Positions 37,052 through 50,870 of a DNA stretch of 64,000 nt are shown piece after piece; the first letter of the stretch is position 1; each line of letters starts with the position of its first letter. The stretch comes from Puffinus mauretanicus. Lineage: Eukaryota; Chordata; Aves; Procellariiformes; Procellariidae. Under the pieces are notes generated by a model. That model did not search any database, had not been told where the DNA came from, and saw nothing but the letters and a program-made list of their open reading frames with translations. The stretch covers positions 60,932 through 124,931 of the forward strand of contig JAJKFH010000413.1 in assembly GCA_023333565.1 (NCBI GenBank). The letters are read 5' to 3'. The position numbers were made by a program, and so were the translations under genes.

Positions 37052-40000
37052 CTTCTAGATGGGAGGAAATCTTCATCAATGTCTGATTCCTTTGGATAAA
37101 CTCAGATATGAAAAAATCATCACATTGGATATTCACAAAATCTCAGATATACTTGCTACTAATAAGTAATTTAAAATCAGATTAGATGCATGTTTTTCAT
37201 TCCTGGTGAAGTCTGTGAAGGCAATATTTAGCCCCAGGCCTGTACCCAGGGCTTCTTTCATCCACAAATGTGAAAGATTTTCTCCTAATATTTCCAATCC
37301 TCTGAACAGGCTGAATTAGGGGCTGGGAAAGATGCATTAGGATGCTTTTCCTTTAAAACTAAGGAAAGAGGAAGAGGGATAATTCTCTGAACCTTAATGG
37401 ACCAGCAGAATAGGTTACTTGTAGGATAAAATCAATCAGGTATGATAAAGCAGGAAGGCAGAATGACAGGTGATTAAAAAAAGATCAGTCCTCTCATACT
37501 TCAGTATAGTTCAGGGTCAGTCTGGATAAGGAATTAGGTGAGCAGTTATATGTGAAATAACTCACTTCTTTAAAAAAAAAAAAAAAAACAACAACAACCC
37601 ACAACGTTGTTATCTTTGTGATTATTCTATGGCTTATTACAGAAGGGATCTTGGAGATTGCATGCACAGGCTGGAATCTGTCTTCATGACCAGCTGTGAA
37701 ATCCATCACACCAGGAGACCTCAGCTGCCACAAAGTGTGCATTAAAACCTCAACATTAGGTATTCTGCAGGAGGGAGAAAAAAGCAGAATTGAATACAAC
37801 ACTCTTCAGCAAAAAAAGATCCCTTCAGCTCCTCTGTCTTATGATTTGACATCCATAGTGGACCTGGAATATCAAAGAAGAATCATTTGCCAGTGACACA
37901 GAAGAGAGTGCCTAAAGCATATTTCAGCACAGGAGAGAATCTGGCCCAGCATTTACTTTCTGGAGTGCCACATTCAGCATGTGGCTGTCCAGTCAAGCGG
38001 ATACTTGTATGAACTGCTGTAACAATTGGCCACAGTCAGCAGCACACACACAGTGTGATGCCAAAACCAAGCAGCTTTCATGGGCCATGCTGAAAAATTT
38101 CGATTTAACATAACTAGAGAAACACCTGTGTTAAACAAGATCTAGCTCATCCAGGGTGAAAATCTACTATTCAAAATGCACTGAAAAATTCATTCAGGCT
38201 TGAGAGACTGGAAAGGGGCACTGTTGCATTTATTAGATGAAAGTAATACTTTCTAGGTCAGAAGGTTCTCTCTCATCTGAATCTGAATGGAAGGACTTCT
38301 TATCAAAGGACATTAATCTATGACTGCAAAATCATTTGCTTTGGCTAGAAATTAAACACTTGCTCAAGTTTTTTTTTCCTGAGCTACTTTGCCTACTTTA
38401 AGCTTTATGATATACCTTGCTGTGATCAGACATGACCAAGAGGATTTAAAAGAAATTGGCTGTAATCTCCTGCACTCTCCAGATTCCTAGCTGGGCTCCT
38501 GGCACCCCAGAAGAGCGAGGCAAGGTGCAGCACCTTGCAGAACGTCCAGCATGATCCAGTAGAGTGGGAAGGCTCAAACCCTTTGCCTCTTTCCTCCCCA
38601 TTTATATCAGGCATGTGAGTGCTCTGTAGTGTGCAGAAGTTTCCACATTTTTGCCTGATGTGAAGAAACACATCAACATCACAAAATTTTAACCTTTCTT
38701 CAGGAGCTTTGGATTCTGTGGAAATTCTTTCTCTCTGGTGATGGAGTCAGGCATTGTTATCATCTACAGTGTCAGAAATAGGAAAAATTGTCTGAATTAA
38801 TTTTTAAGTATCGTCAGCCACATGTTCTTGTCATCCTCAGGGTAGTTACATAAGCATAATCTTAGCATGATAGCAATTATTATTATCCAAGAACAATGCA
38901 AAAATAATATACTGCTGACCATATTAAAAAAATGGATGGCCTGTTTCCCATTCCAGGAACAGTAAGCTCTCTGTTCCTTCACTGGTGGAACTACAGTTCC
39001 AGCCACTCCCACTGTTTTCTGTGGTCCACAAACAAGAAAAGAGGTGGTTTTGGATATCCCTCTTATATGTCCTGATGACTGATCCCACAACACCAAAAAT
39101 ACAAATTGCTTTCCATGCAAGCTTTCCATGCCACTGCGTTCATATATCCTCTTCCTACCTCTTAATCTATAATTACATTAACCTGCCATGTTACATTAGA
39201 AAAAATGGAGATTTGCTCTACGTAGTACATTATATCCACATCTTTACATCAGTATCATTTTTTTTGCCAAGATACAGCTGAAAAAATATGTGCCTTCTGC
39301 TTACATGTAGAAATGGGCCACCCAATTAACAAATCTGCCAAACAGAATTTCTTTTTATTGTATTTGACAAGACATCACTCAACAACTCATCTTTGATCAG
39401 ATTCTGCCACTGTCAGTGGCTGTCAGAGACTGCTTTATCACTGGTCTTTAGAAATAGGAAGTGAATGCTCCTAATCTAGCTAGCATCAAGCATAGTTGGC
39501 TTGATAAGCACTTTCTGCCTCTGCCTGGGTTCCCCCTTGCAGTTCAGGTCTGGTCAGAATCCGTGTTTTCTTTTAGAAAACAATTTCTATCATCTCCTCT
39601 AATTACAAAATGAAGCTTTTATGGGAGACCAGAGCATTTTCAGTACATCAGAGAACCATGAACCTGAGAAGATCCTGAAAAAACAGAGTTGCTGGATAAT
39701 GATCCTGTCTATGCCTGATCCAGCAAATTCCAGTGCTCTACATGTCCCCTCTTTCTCTTCATCACAACCCCACAAGGTGTCACTGTGGACCTGGAAGGAG
39801 ATAAAAACAGGAGACAAACTTTGCAGCTGGAGTAATTTTAGGTACCATAGCTCTTTAAAGAGAAAACAGCTGTTTGTTAATTGGAATTGGTCTCCTGATT
39901 TCCTTGCTAAACTGGGAAAAGGAACCATCGGGTCTGAAAACATAAAGAATAATTTTATTCCCAGCCCCACTTAGTGCTTTTCAGTGCCTTTGGTTGACAG

Positions 40001-42348
40001 CAGTTAAAGACCAGAATGCAGGAGGAAGATTATAGAATTTTCTTGGACAATGTAAGGAAGTAATGGCTCTTAGCAGACCTAATCCTGGGCATACATAATC
40101 TATACCACACTTTCCCCATAGGTAAAATGTACTTCAGTAAAGTAAATAATGAGTATTCATAATCTGTTACTCATTAAAAGAGCTGTTCTGAATTGCCTTT
40201 ATAGTGTTTAGAGTGTGTATATCCCTACATATATACATAGGTTCTCTGTGTTAATTTTCAGAACTAGATATTTAATAAAGCCAGCTCTCATCTACCTTCC
40301 TCTGAATGCTTCTGAATACTTACCAACTTTATGATTTATTTCTAATTTTCCAAACTCTTGATGACTTAATTAAAAAAAAAAACCCACCATTAAAATCCAT
40401 AAATCAATAAATTAAATTGAAATCTAGCCATAAAATCCAGACAGGCTGTGTGTTTTGCGAGAAAGATTACCAGATAGTCCAGACCTCTCTGAAAGTCTCA
40501 AAGAGACTCATGATTTCACCTAAAATTTAGAACTTCATCTTCAACTCCTAGTAGTTATTGAGCTTCTTAATAAAATCCTTAGTTTTCAAGAAGGATTTTT
40601 TTTTTAACCAGTAGAACATTATGCTAAGCTGTTTTTTACTTAGGGCAGCAATTTCTGGTGTGTGTTAACCCATGGTAGCATCTGGCTTCTTGGCAGGTTC
40701 CTTCGACAACTGGCAGCTTAGGACTAACATGTCTGTCAGATGGTAAGGCGGCTGCTGATGGGCTGTGCCTCTATCATTTCCACAGATGTCTTTCTTTTTA
40801 AAATTCCCATTAACTATGAAATCTGTAAACACATTACCATGTACTTTTATGAAATAAGGATGATAGTTAGAGGGATTTTTCTGTAATTGACCTTTCTGTA
40901 CTTTTTCTGATGAACTGTCATAATTAAAACTAACTTTCTGCTGTATTTTATTTCAGTTGAGATAGGTTCTACGTTATGATGTATTAATTTCATTTGCTCT
41001 GTTTTCATTTTTTGAGGTTATGTGTTTTTTCTTAACTGTTTAAGGGTAACATAGAAGTGGATGTTTTCTAAGTCTATAGAAGCTGTAAGGTGTTGGACAT
41101 CCCAGCTCCTTTGAAAGAGGAATGAAAGAAAAAAAAAAAAAAATTGAGTCCTGTATGGGCATTTCAGCTTGTTTGTGCTCCAGAGATAGAGTATCATTAC
41201 TCATCCATGTATTTGATGTTGAATTGTATGCCCATGACTGGGATATTTGGCTATTTGTTACAAAACTTAATGCTATCATCAAAGCATTGTTTTCTAATTT
41301 TACCTCAAGACAGCAACCTTCCCCAAGGGAGGGATTTTTAGTCCACCTCACTCTTGGGAATGACCCCATTAACTTGCAACATAGTTTTCAACCCCACACA
41401 TTTAGACTAGTAGATAAGTTCGTAAAAAATAATGTGACCTTCCTTTTTACACACTATGTGGAAATCACCACAGGAGTAGATCGCTGAACCAAAGACAAGA
41501 AAACGGTGCTGGACACTTGCCTTTTCATAAATCTGTACCTGAGGTCAGTCAGCAGCCTTGCCAGGTGATATTATGTAGCTTGACAACATGAGGTGTAAAC
41601 CAGTGGAGATGCAAGAGTAGTGACCTTTAGACAGTGTATTGGATTTAGTTCATTTGCCTTAATGCTCATTGCAAAAGAATGGTGAAAAGGCAATAAATAA
41701 GCACAAGCATCTCAAAATGAGGTGCCAAGAAAATTATTCCATGCTTGCTTTATCCAGAAAGCATTCTTTTTATTCAATCCTTTCTTATTTCTAGTCATCC
41801 ATTTAAATATAATGCAATATAAGCTCAACAAAATCCTCTTTTCCATCCCCCAAAGCAAAAAAATTGTTGCTTGACACTAATATGGATCTCTTATGCCAGT
41901 TCATAGTGGTTGCCAGGCTGATAAAGCACTGAAATTTGAGATGCAAAAATGTACTGTATTATGTCAATTTCTTGAATTCCATGAAACCTTCAGGGAGGGG
42001 AAATTGCTACCCAAAAGAACTGCCTAGGGTGTTGACAAATCATATTGGTAAAGCTAGTTAGTCTAATAATGCTATACTTGGCTAAAGAAAAAGAAAAATA
42101 GCTCTCAGATTGACATTAAGTGAACTGGTTGCCTGGGAGAAATACTATGGCTTGCTCTCCTATTTAGAAGGAGAATCAAACAGCCCTGAGTTAGATACTG
42201 AAATTCCCAAAATGTGAATCAGACTTGCAAAGGAAGACTTCCAGCTACATCTTCTTTGCTGACATATACTCAGAAGAGTTACTTTGACATTCTCCTATTG
42301 CTTTTAAATGTGTTGTAAGCAGCTACAATTTTTGTCTTTCTGATTTTT
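37052..42348. other. Unique sequence, no gene recognised
   Basis: Reading frames of 100-123 codons occur at 37494-37802 (-), 38797-39129 (-), 39599-39970 (-), 39621-39974 (+), 41040-41369 (-) and 41122-41487 (+). They overlap on opposite strands and show no domain, conserved motif or splice structure that I can recognise. A poly-A run is at about 37571-37587. Confidence 0.45.
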
Positions 42349-42392
42349 TTTTTTTTGGTGTGGGTTTTTTTTGTTTGTTTGTTTGTTTGTTT
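42349..42392. repeat. Poly-T and (GTTT)n simple repeat
   Basis: T-rich tract followed by five GTTT units. Simple repeat. Confidence 0.9.
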
Positions 42393-43077
42393 CTTGATGG
42401 TGGAATTAAGGACAGTTGGTCAGGAAAGCATTCATCTATGCCTTGATGTACATAAACTTTTTGGCACTATTTACAAATAGAATATAGCTCCTCAGTGATA
42501 GGATTCTGATACTCTTCATATTCATAAAGATAACTTACATAGCAATTTTCATATTCAGGTCAAAGAATAGTAATTAATTATTAATAGTTATTAATAGGAA
42601 GACAGTTTTTAAAAAGTTCTCAAAACTAGTCTTCCTAAATAAAGGCATCATAAACATCAGAGGCGTTTGGCTTTCATTTAAGCTATGGCTTCGACCTTTC
42701 TGTCCTTTGATTCACATTTTGGATAAAGACTGATTGACATAATTTTAACTAAACCCTTTCATTACATGCTTCTCATATTATCTACTTACAAAATTAAAAA
42801 TAACAGTTATTCAGAATAATAGTAAAAAAACATAGAATGGATTGCTTGTTTAACTACTAAGCCCACACATATGGGGATGTGGTTTTGAGCTATACTAATG
42901 AATGATAACTCTGGATACTGTTTTTACATTGAAGCGTTCTATATAGATTGAGTTATGTTCTCTTCTGCTTCTCTAAAGATGTCAAGAGAGTTGCATCTTG
43001 AGCCATACTCTTTCAATTCTTTCCCCAGTTTCAACAGACCTGGAAATGTCAGCCCCAGGGAAGTGTGGTCTTACAGG
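42393..43077. other. Unique sequence between simple repeats
   Basis: No gene recognised. Confidence 0.5.
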
Positions 43078-43138
43078 TTTTTTGTTTGTTTGTTTGTTTG
43101 GTTGGTTGGTTGGTTGGTTGGTTGGTTGGGTTTTTTTG
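43078..43138. repeat. (TTTG)n-(GTTG)n compound microsatellite
   Basis: Four or five TTTG units pass into seven GGTT units. A compound tetranucleotide repeat, likely length-polymorphic. Apparent Leu/Val/Gly/Trp-rich peptides across it are artefacts of the repeat. Confidence 0.93.
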
Positions 43139-46100
43139 GGGAATGCTCTGGAGATGACTTATTTCTCATACTGTAATTTAAAGGAAAGATTAATAAATCT
43201 CTGTGTTACCATTGCTCACTGGGTATTACAGGGAAAAAATAAATTAATGAAATTGGACCTTAAAAAATATTCTTTCTGCTCTCAATTCTACATTTTTTTT
43301 CCCCTTAGTTTTTCATAGCATAATTTCATTGACATTTCAGTTTCCCAAGATGATGGAATTTCCTTTCTCAGATCAAATCAGAACACCCTTAGACTTTGGT
43401 GCTTGTTAGTTTTATTTTGTTTTCACTGAAAAGAAAATCTTTTTCATAAAGATGATTTTTTCCCCTCCATGCACAGGTAACGGTAATCTGTAATTATGTC
43501 CCTAGAAAGACTTTCTTGATGGCTTGTCTCTTTGGGAAAGATGTTCAAGTTTAACTAGCACTTAATTAAAAAAAAAAAAAAAAAACACTGCAAACCAAAA
43601 ACCAACAAATATATATAAATCAGTTCAAATTCCTATCTGATTCAACTGTTATTCAACCAGCTATTTCTTTTATTGTAACCTCTTTTCAGTTTGTAAATCC
43701 TAAGATTTGTCATACTTTTCACTAGAGATACCCATTCAGATCATGATTCTGATAAATTATTGGTAGTGGATATTTAGGAAAAAAAAATTAAGATAACATG
43801 CATAACGTGAATTTCCTCTAATGCATCCTTCTGTCAATCATCGATTAAGGAAGCCTTGATATAGAGGAGTCACTGTGTTTGATAGGTACCAGTGAGCCCG
43901 TATTTCACAAATTGATCTAGTCTCTGTTTTACCCCTCTCATTTCTTTGGCCTTCTCATTTGTACTAGTGTAACAAAGTAGCAATGTTTTCTATATTCAAT
44001 TACTCCTTCCATAAAAAATTATCACTTATGTACCCCAGTGACATATTTTTTATATTTCTTGAAAGAGGGATAGAATATTTCCTATTCATCTTCTCTAAAA
44101 AATTACTAATTTAATAGACCTGTAGATATCTCTCTTCTCTCTTACGTCTTGTCAGAGCTTTATCTCTTATCCTAAAGTGGTCTTTGGACACATACAAAGA
44201 TATAATGTTTTGATAATACAAAGGGAAAATATTTATGCCACCATTGTTCACCAAATATATTAGTTCTGAAAAACAAGATACATTAAAGAATATTTTAGAT
44301 GTAGTTTTTAACTATCTAAGCAAACAAATCAAATCACATTTCAAATGAAAATTAATGATACATGAATGTTAATATGCTGCTGGTTTATTAGACAAGATTG
44401 CAATTTGTTGATCTTTCCATGTTGTGAAGTTTATCTAAAATGACTACTGCTCAAGTGCAGTATAATTTAAAAATATTTTAGAAATAAGGAAGGTCAGAGG
44501 TCCTGCTAGTAGTAAAAAAATATAAATATTTAAAAGCTGTTGATACAAAGTAAATGCTGGAAAAAACATTTTCACTAAACACCTTTCTGCTAAAAATAGT
44601 TTCCTTTAAATCAAAATGTTTCATAGGAGTATGACAAATTCATTTATATTAGCAGAATCCTTTTTGTATAATATCAATAAATAAATTAGTAACATTACCA
44701 TTATACATATAAATTATATTTAGAGATAATATCAAAACATGAATAAAATAGTCAAAGAAAAACATTACATTGAAAGAATTCAATGTTATCTAAGTTAATA
44801 ATTTCTAAGTCTAAACTGGAAATCCATTGGCATTTTTGAGAAAGAAGGTTGGAACCCATAGAAGAAATAATTTCATGAGAGGCAGAACAACTTAATTCTA
44901 ACTGCTTCCCTAAAATTTGTAAATTAGGACACTGGGTATCAGTGACGGATGAATATTTCTCAGTAAGAATGAGCCACAGTTGATATGCAATCCCTTAGCT
45001 TTAAAATCAATTTGTTTGTCAGAACAGAATAATTTACAAAGAAAGGCAAATTGCACTAAACAATATTGAAAACTCATCAAAAGAGAAAGAGTAAGAAAGA
45101 GTGAGAGCAAGAACAGGACTTCCCCATTTCCAGATGGAATTGTAAGTCAGAAAAACTTTAGTACATGATGATGCCAAGAAATCACCATTTGCCTTCTCTG
45201 TGTTAACAAGTGTCTTTAATAATCTTTCTCTATTCATTATTGTAATTCATAAATGAGAAAAATGAATACATCTTTAAATGTATAATATTTACCAGTTATC
45301 AAAAATAGCAAAATAAAAAGGGAAAAAAATGCAAGATGAGTATGGTTATTACAAAGAAAGTTCTATAGTTTTTCTATTGAAACAGTGTATTAATATTGGG
45401 TTCCATACTATTGTAATTGCTGTTTAGAAAAATACCTATGTAAAAGCCTGTAATCAGCCATTAGTCTGCACTACATTACGGTTATTGCAAAATCAGTTCC
45501 AACAACATATACTGCCACTTAAATATAGTCTCTCCATGTACCATAAACTGAAATATTTACACTTATCACATACCCAGCTTAGCATTCCAGATCTTTTTTA
45601 ATCAAAGCTGTAGTTTCCTGAGCTATCATTTCATACCAAATGGTTAAATATTGTAAATGAAAAGGTAGATGCTAATCAGTGGTTCATATTGAGTGGAGAA
45701 TAGGGAGGAGGAAAGAGATGTTATATTCAGGTACGACCACATTTTCTATGTCATAACCATCTGCAAAATAGCATTTATCTAAGCACATTGTACAATGAGC
45801 TCTAACATTTACTGAGCAAAGCTTTGGCATCACAACAGGATTTACTGTGTCTCTATCAAGGACAACACACTCACAGAGCAAACAACAGTAACCCAGGGAT
45901 TCCAAATACAAGAGGAAATACAGGTTGCTATGTAACAATTCATGCAGGTTTTGCAGCAGCAGATGGACATTTTGAATGGATTTGATGCCCATTTGGCTCT
46001 TGTTCCTTGCATTTCCAGAAGTTTGAGTTTTAAAGCAAACCAGCCACGAAATATGTTGAGCTTGTAGAACATGAGCCTGAACATATCTGATCATTCTCTC

Positions 46101-49100
46101 TCATCTTTGGGGTACTACATAAAGCCATTCACATTCCTACTTCCCCAAAGGTCAAAGCCCAAATACATTCCATGTACAGGAGACTTAACTCTCATCTCTT
46201 CCCTCTGTCATTAAGATTAATTTGAATTTACTGAGGTAGAGTCACATTGTGAGATGTACACAAGTGGACCCCTACAGCTTGTACAGATCATTTTGAAATC
46301 CATGGGTCATGCTATGAATTTATAACCCATGTTCACTGCCTTCACAGAGGAGTAAATTAGTCAGCTTCCTGATCATTAGTGTAGATCTTCTTCATGATGG
46401 TGTGGAAGGAAAGCATGATCAAAAATGGGAAAACACAGGAAAACTGACATCAAAATAAGATGCAAGCACAGTAGCTGAAGCCATCTGCTTGTAAACTGCA
46501 TTTAAATAACTAAGTAGATATCAATTTGACCATGACACTTCAAAAATTCTTGCATTTGATTTCTTGGCTATGTACAGATAAGCTTCTATGGCATGCAACA
46601 TCAGCTAAAGGTGCTTTCTTTGGTCTGGTTTGACAAATGCAGAAGAGTTATTTTTTAGATTCAAGAAGCATATGGCTTTAGGGAAAAAAAAAAAAGAAAA
46701 GCAGTCTTTTGCAAAGAATCTAAGCAGGAGAAAGAAGAGAAAGGGGACACATAGCATTCCCCTTCTTTGGAGTCATATTGTGGCATACCTTCCTTCTCTG
46801 TGAACACAGCTATCTGATACATCCAGCCTGAGGTGCTGGTATTATGGAACAGGCTCCAAATATATATAGCCATATACACAACATTAGATGTGTTATGGTT
46901 GTATTGCAGAGATTTGCAATTTCTGTTATGGGAGGCTGGGCAGAGGACAATGATTTGGCTGATATTATTAATAGTACTATCTTACTAACAGTATTGCTGC
47001 TTTTTCTCTAGCACACCATTTAAAAAAGCTCTGTTCAGAAACAGATACCTTCCCGAACATCTCCCTTGTCGTGCTGGACTAAGCCATGCTAGCAGCACAC
47101 TATGCAGTATCATTCCCTTCTAAATGCTTTAATTTCATAAAGCTGGCAAACCCAGTGCTCATAGGCTTTTTAAGATTCCTTTTCTGTCTCTCCTATTGTT
47201 GTTATTGCCTTTTGTCTTGTGTGCTCGCCTCATCACTACCTGAAATGAATCTGAATCTTGATTTTCATTCTTCTGTAACCATTTTTTACTACTCTGACAG
47301 CCCAAAGATACTTTCTTATTGGCTTAAACTGCAACTGAGGGAATATAGGAGAGTCCTCAGATGGAGTAAAACTGACCCTAGTAGGATAATGGTCATGTTA
47401 AAAGGGCACTGCTAACTCAAGCACTGATTGGGAAATGACCCTAGCAGTCGATGAGCAATTGAGAGCCACACTGAGGTTATTCTAATCTATTTCAGAGAGC
47501 ATGATAGTCCTTGATTGTCCATTGTACCGGGAAATTTAATGACTCTTGCTGGTTTTCTTGTTCTGTTGCATTCACAGAATCGTACAGGATTGACCCCGTC
47601 TGACAAAGCAGACAAGATTCACCTGAAAGCATAAATTCAAGTCACATTTCAGAAAGACATGAACATATTTTGCCATCACTGTGAACTTCTCAGGAGCCAT
47701 ACAGAAACAGACAACATACTGAGCCACTCTTCTGCAGTTCTTGAATCAGGACTAGCTAGCTTAAGCCTAACACTGAGTTTGTAATGTTCATGTAGAGTAC
47801 AACTGTTACTCACTTTTGTCTGTGTCATACAGAGTGAGATGGGAGAAGGTTCTAGAAACTTTGATATGCAATTTAAAGCAGGATGTGAACAAGATGACTC
47901 TAAACTGGATTATTTTAGCTCAAAATATTAATCACTCCCCAAAATCCCAAATCTCAACTCCACTTATTTGCTATACAACTCCTCAGGTGTTGAATTCATA
48001 GTTGTTTCACTAAAAATTTGCCCTAGGAGACCAGAATTTGCTGCAGAGTATTCATTCTACTGCCTTGATCCACTTATAGTGCATCTTCTTTCTTTTACCT
48101 AAATGCAGAAGAGATTTAATCCAAGTCATATTCTACAATCTCCTTCTCTTGAGATTTGTATTTGACCAGGTGTTCTTTGATCAAAACTGACACTAATCCT
48201 AAGGACAAGGGTGTCTGCAGAGTACAGGTAAATCAGTTAAGGTCAAACACAGCTGTAAATATACATATCAATGTCCATTTTTATATACCCAATAGTTAGA
48301 CCACACTGAGAAAGCAAAGATGCCTAGAGGGAATTCACATCTGCACACTAGTTGATCAATTAGGATACACAGTAGCCATTTGGTCAAAAATATGAGTCAC
48401 TACCCCAGAGAGAGGGACCAAAAAATATTATATCTACATAGTGTAGGTTTCCTACTTTCTTTGATGGGTGGACAGGGAGCAGTGGGTTCTAACCAAACTT
48501 TGCAAAAATGTGGATGCATTTTACATTAGCATCTAGTTTGGTAGAAATGCACTGATAGTCTTGAAAGTGATAACTAGAACCAAGCCAAGCCAGAGTCCTG
48601 GTTGGCATCCTGGCATTTAGCAGATGACATTATTACTGATCTCAACAAACACTACGTTATTGAGTCTTGTTCCACTGTGTTTCCTTTCTCCCTGGTCAAA
48701 TGAATGCAGTATTTCTCATATTATAGCCTTGACGAAGTAGCTTCTCTATTCTGTCATTCAGTGTCCACAGCACTTGTCTCATAGATGGGAGCAGGTGATT
48801 TGAGGACTCTTAACCAGGGAAAATACAGCTTTTTGCCTTCAGTCTATCTAACCAAAATGAATAAAATTTAATTGTTCTGCTGTTGAAGTTCCTGTTCAGG
48901 AGGAGTGAATTCTTCAGGTGTGTTTGAAATCTGAGGAAAAAATGTTCCAAATGCACAAAGGCTTTCCTTTCAGTCTTCACCAAATTAACTAGACTCCAGA
49001 GAGGGTGGACATGATTTGGAACATCTCTCCTTATCACTCCTTTTTTAACTGCCTCCGAACATTTTCTTGTTCAATGTGTTGTGGGTTTCTTATTTATTTT

Positions 49101-50003
49101 ATTTTGGATATATACTAATTCTTTCATACATTGCTTTACACAATGCAAAATAGTATATCATTGTTCATACATAGAATAATAAAACATGTCCTCCTTTTCA
49201 TATTGACATGCCCACACATTGCTTTTTAATATGCTTTGTACCATTATTAAAGTTAAATTATTAAAATTATTATGTACTTTTTAATATCTATTTAAGGAAC
49301 AAAGACTCCCATAGTTCACTGAGTATACTCACTTCAGAAGAACCAATCTGAAAGTGATTAAAAAGGATCAGTCTCTCAAAGATGAGTTATTAGAAAAACA
49401 CTTTTTCAACGTATAAGTAATTCTGTGTAAAAATTCTAGCACCTGAAAAAACACTGGTTACTAATAGTAACTAATCCTGTTAAATTTTTAATTTTTTTCA
49501 TTATGTTAGCTGACAAAATAGTCCCTAAGAGGTTTTACTCAATGGACAAGCACAGTATTAGTACCCTGTCCTGCGCATTAGGGTAATTCTGATAATACCA
49601 GCTAAGTTACTTCCAACTTGTATCAGCATCAATAAGAGTAAACCAGGCTTTTATATGAAATTTATCAAAACTAAAAGACAAAAAAAAAAAAACACCCACT
49701 AATGGAGTTATTAATGAATGTGTGCACGAAGAGGAATTCCAGACAAAATTATAATCAATATATTAACAATTCATTGAAAAAACAAAAATCCACTGAGAAA
49801 TCCTTCTGAACTCCAATGGATTCTACCAAAATGCCCAGTGTCATCTCAATCGGCTAAAGTCATATAAAGCTACATCATTTCATTTCTGGATTCCTGTGTC
49901 AGCTTTTCCAGACAAATCCTTCTCAATTTTGGGGATTTGAATGATCTGTTCTATATCTAAATCAGTTCTATACAGATAGCTTTGAACCAAATTATTCTTC
50001 AGT
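43139..50003. other. Long unique stretch, no gene recognised
   Basis: Nearly 7 kb of AT-rich sequence with a poly-A run near 43567-43584. The largest open stretch (45684-46094, minus, 136 codons) has no recognisable domain, and its cysteine- and leucine-rich composition looks random. No LTR, CR1 or RNA gene seen. Confidence 0.45.
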
Positions 50004-50238
50004 AGAATCATAAAATCATAGAATACTTTGGGTTGGAAGGGACCTTTAAAGGTCATCTAGTCCAATCCCCCTACCATGGGCAGGGACATCTTCAACTAGA
50101 TCAGGTTGCTCAGAGCCCCATCCAACCTGACCTTGAATGTTTCCAGGGATGGGGCATGTACCACCTCTCTGGGCAACCTGTTCCAGTGTTTCACCACCCT
50201 CATTGTAAAAAATTTCTTCCTCATAGCTAGTCAACTTC
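50004..50238 (-). mobile_element. CR1 LINE 3' end (minus)
   Basis: This is the terminal part of a CR1 on the minus strand. It starts with the ATCATAAAATCATAGAAT tail, then GGGTTGGAAGGGACCTTTAAA, then ATCAGGTTGCTCAGAGCCCCATC, and reaches the coding end (CCTGTTCCAGTGTTTCACCACCCTC). The sequence switches abruptly near 50238 to an upstream CR1 segment, so the middle of the element is missing. Confidence 0.95.
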
Positions 50239-50870
50239 ATCCGCCGGTTCCTTCAGGACCCGCAGATAGATCTCATTGGGTCCCATGGACTTGTGCACCT
50301 TCAGGTTCCTTAGACAGTCTTGAACCTGATCTTCTCCTACAGTGGGCAGCTCTTCATTCTCTCAGTCCCTGCCTTTGCCTTCTGCGGCTTTGGCTGCGAG
50401 GCTTGAGCACTTGCCGATGAAGGCCGAGGCAAAAAAGTCATTGAGTACCTCTGTCTTCTCCATATCTCAGGTAAACAGGTCTCCCATTTCATTCCAGAAA
50501 GGGCCCACATTTTCCCTAATCTTCCTTTTATTCCCGACATACGTATAGAAGCTTTTCTTGTTGCCCTTGACATCCCTGGCCAGATTTAATTCTATCAGGG
50601 CTTTACTTTCCTAACCTGATCCCTGGCTGTTCAGACAATTTCTCTGTATTCCTCCTGGGCTACCTGTCATGCTTCCACCTTCTGTAGGCTTCCTTTTTGT
50701 GTTTGAGTGTGTCCAGAAGTTCCTGGTGGTTTTGCCTGACTTCCTCTTTGTTAAGATGCATCACTCCTGAGCTTGGAGGAGGTGATCCTTGAATACTAAC
50801 CAGCTTTTTTGGACCCCTCTTCCCTCCAGGGCTTTGTCCCATGGCACGCCACCAAGCAGATCCAGTACTT
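50239..50870 (-). mobile_element. CR1 ORF2 internal segment joined to the 3' end (minus)
   Basis: Read on the minus strand this segment encodes the region between endonuclease and RT of a CR1-like ORF2. It has a linker with KKEAYRRWK-type residues near 50690, and then a stretch equivalent to the pre-RT motif (LKVHKSMGPNEIYLRVLKE, near 50240-50310). Its RT and C-terminal regions are absent: the pre-RT motif runs straight into the 3' UTR part at 50238. It contains stops and frame changes. The best explanation is one CR1 copy with an internal deletion of roughly 1.3-1.6 kb, or two adjacent fragments. Confidence 0.8.

Noticed and set aside
39599..39974. Overlapping 117-123 codon frames on opposite strands
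   Set aside because: Mirror-image frames with no family resemblance; the region is simply poor in stop codons.
41040..41487. Overlapping 109-121 codon frames on opposite strands
   Set aside because: No domain, poly-A run inside, and no supporting context.
42955..43318. Frames encoding VGWLVGWL-type peptides
   Set aside because: Translation of the GGTT/TTTG microsatellite, not a membrane protein.
45684..46094. 136-codon open frame on the minus strand
   Set aside because: No recognisable domain, unusual composition, an overlapping frame on the same strand, and no splice or promoter context. Frames of this length are expected by chance in 64 kb.
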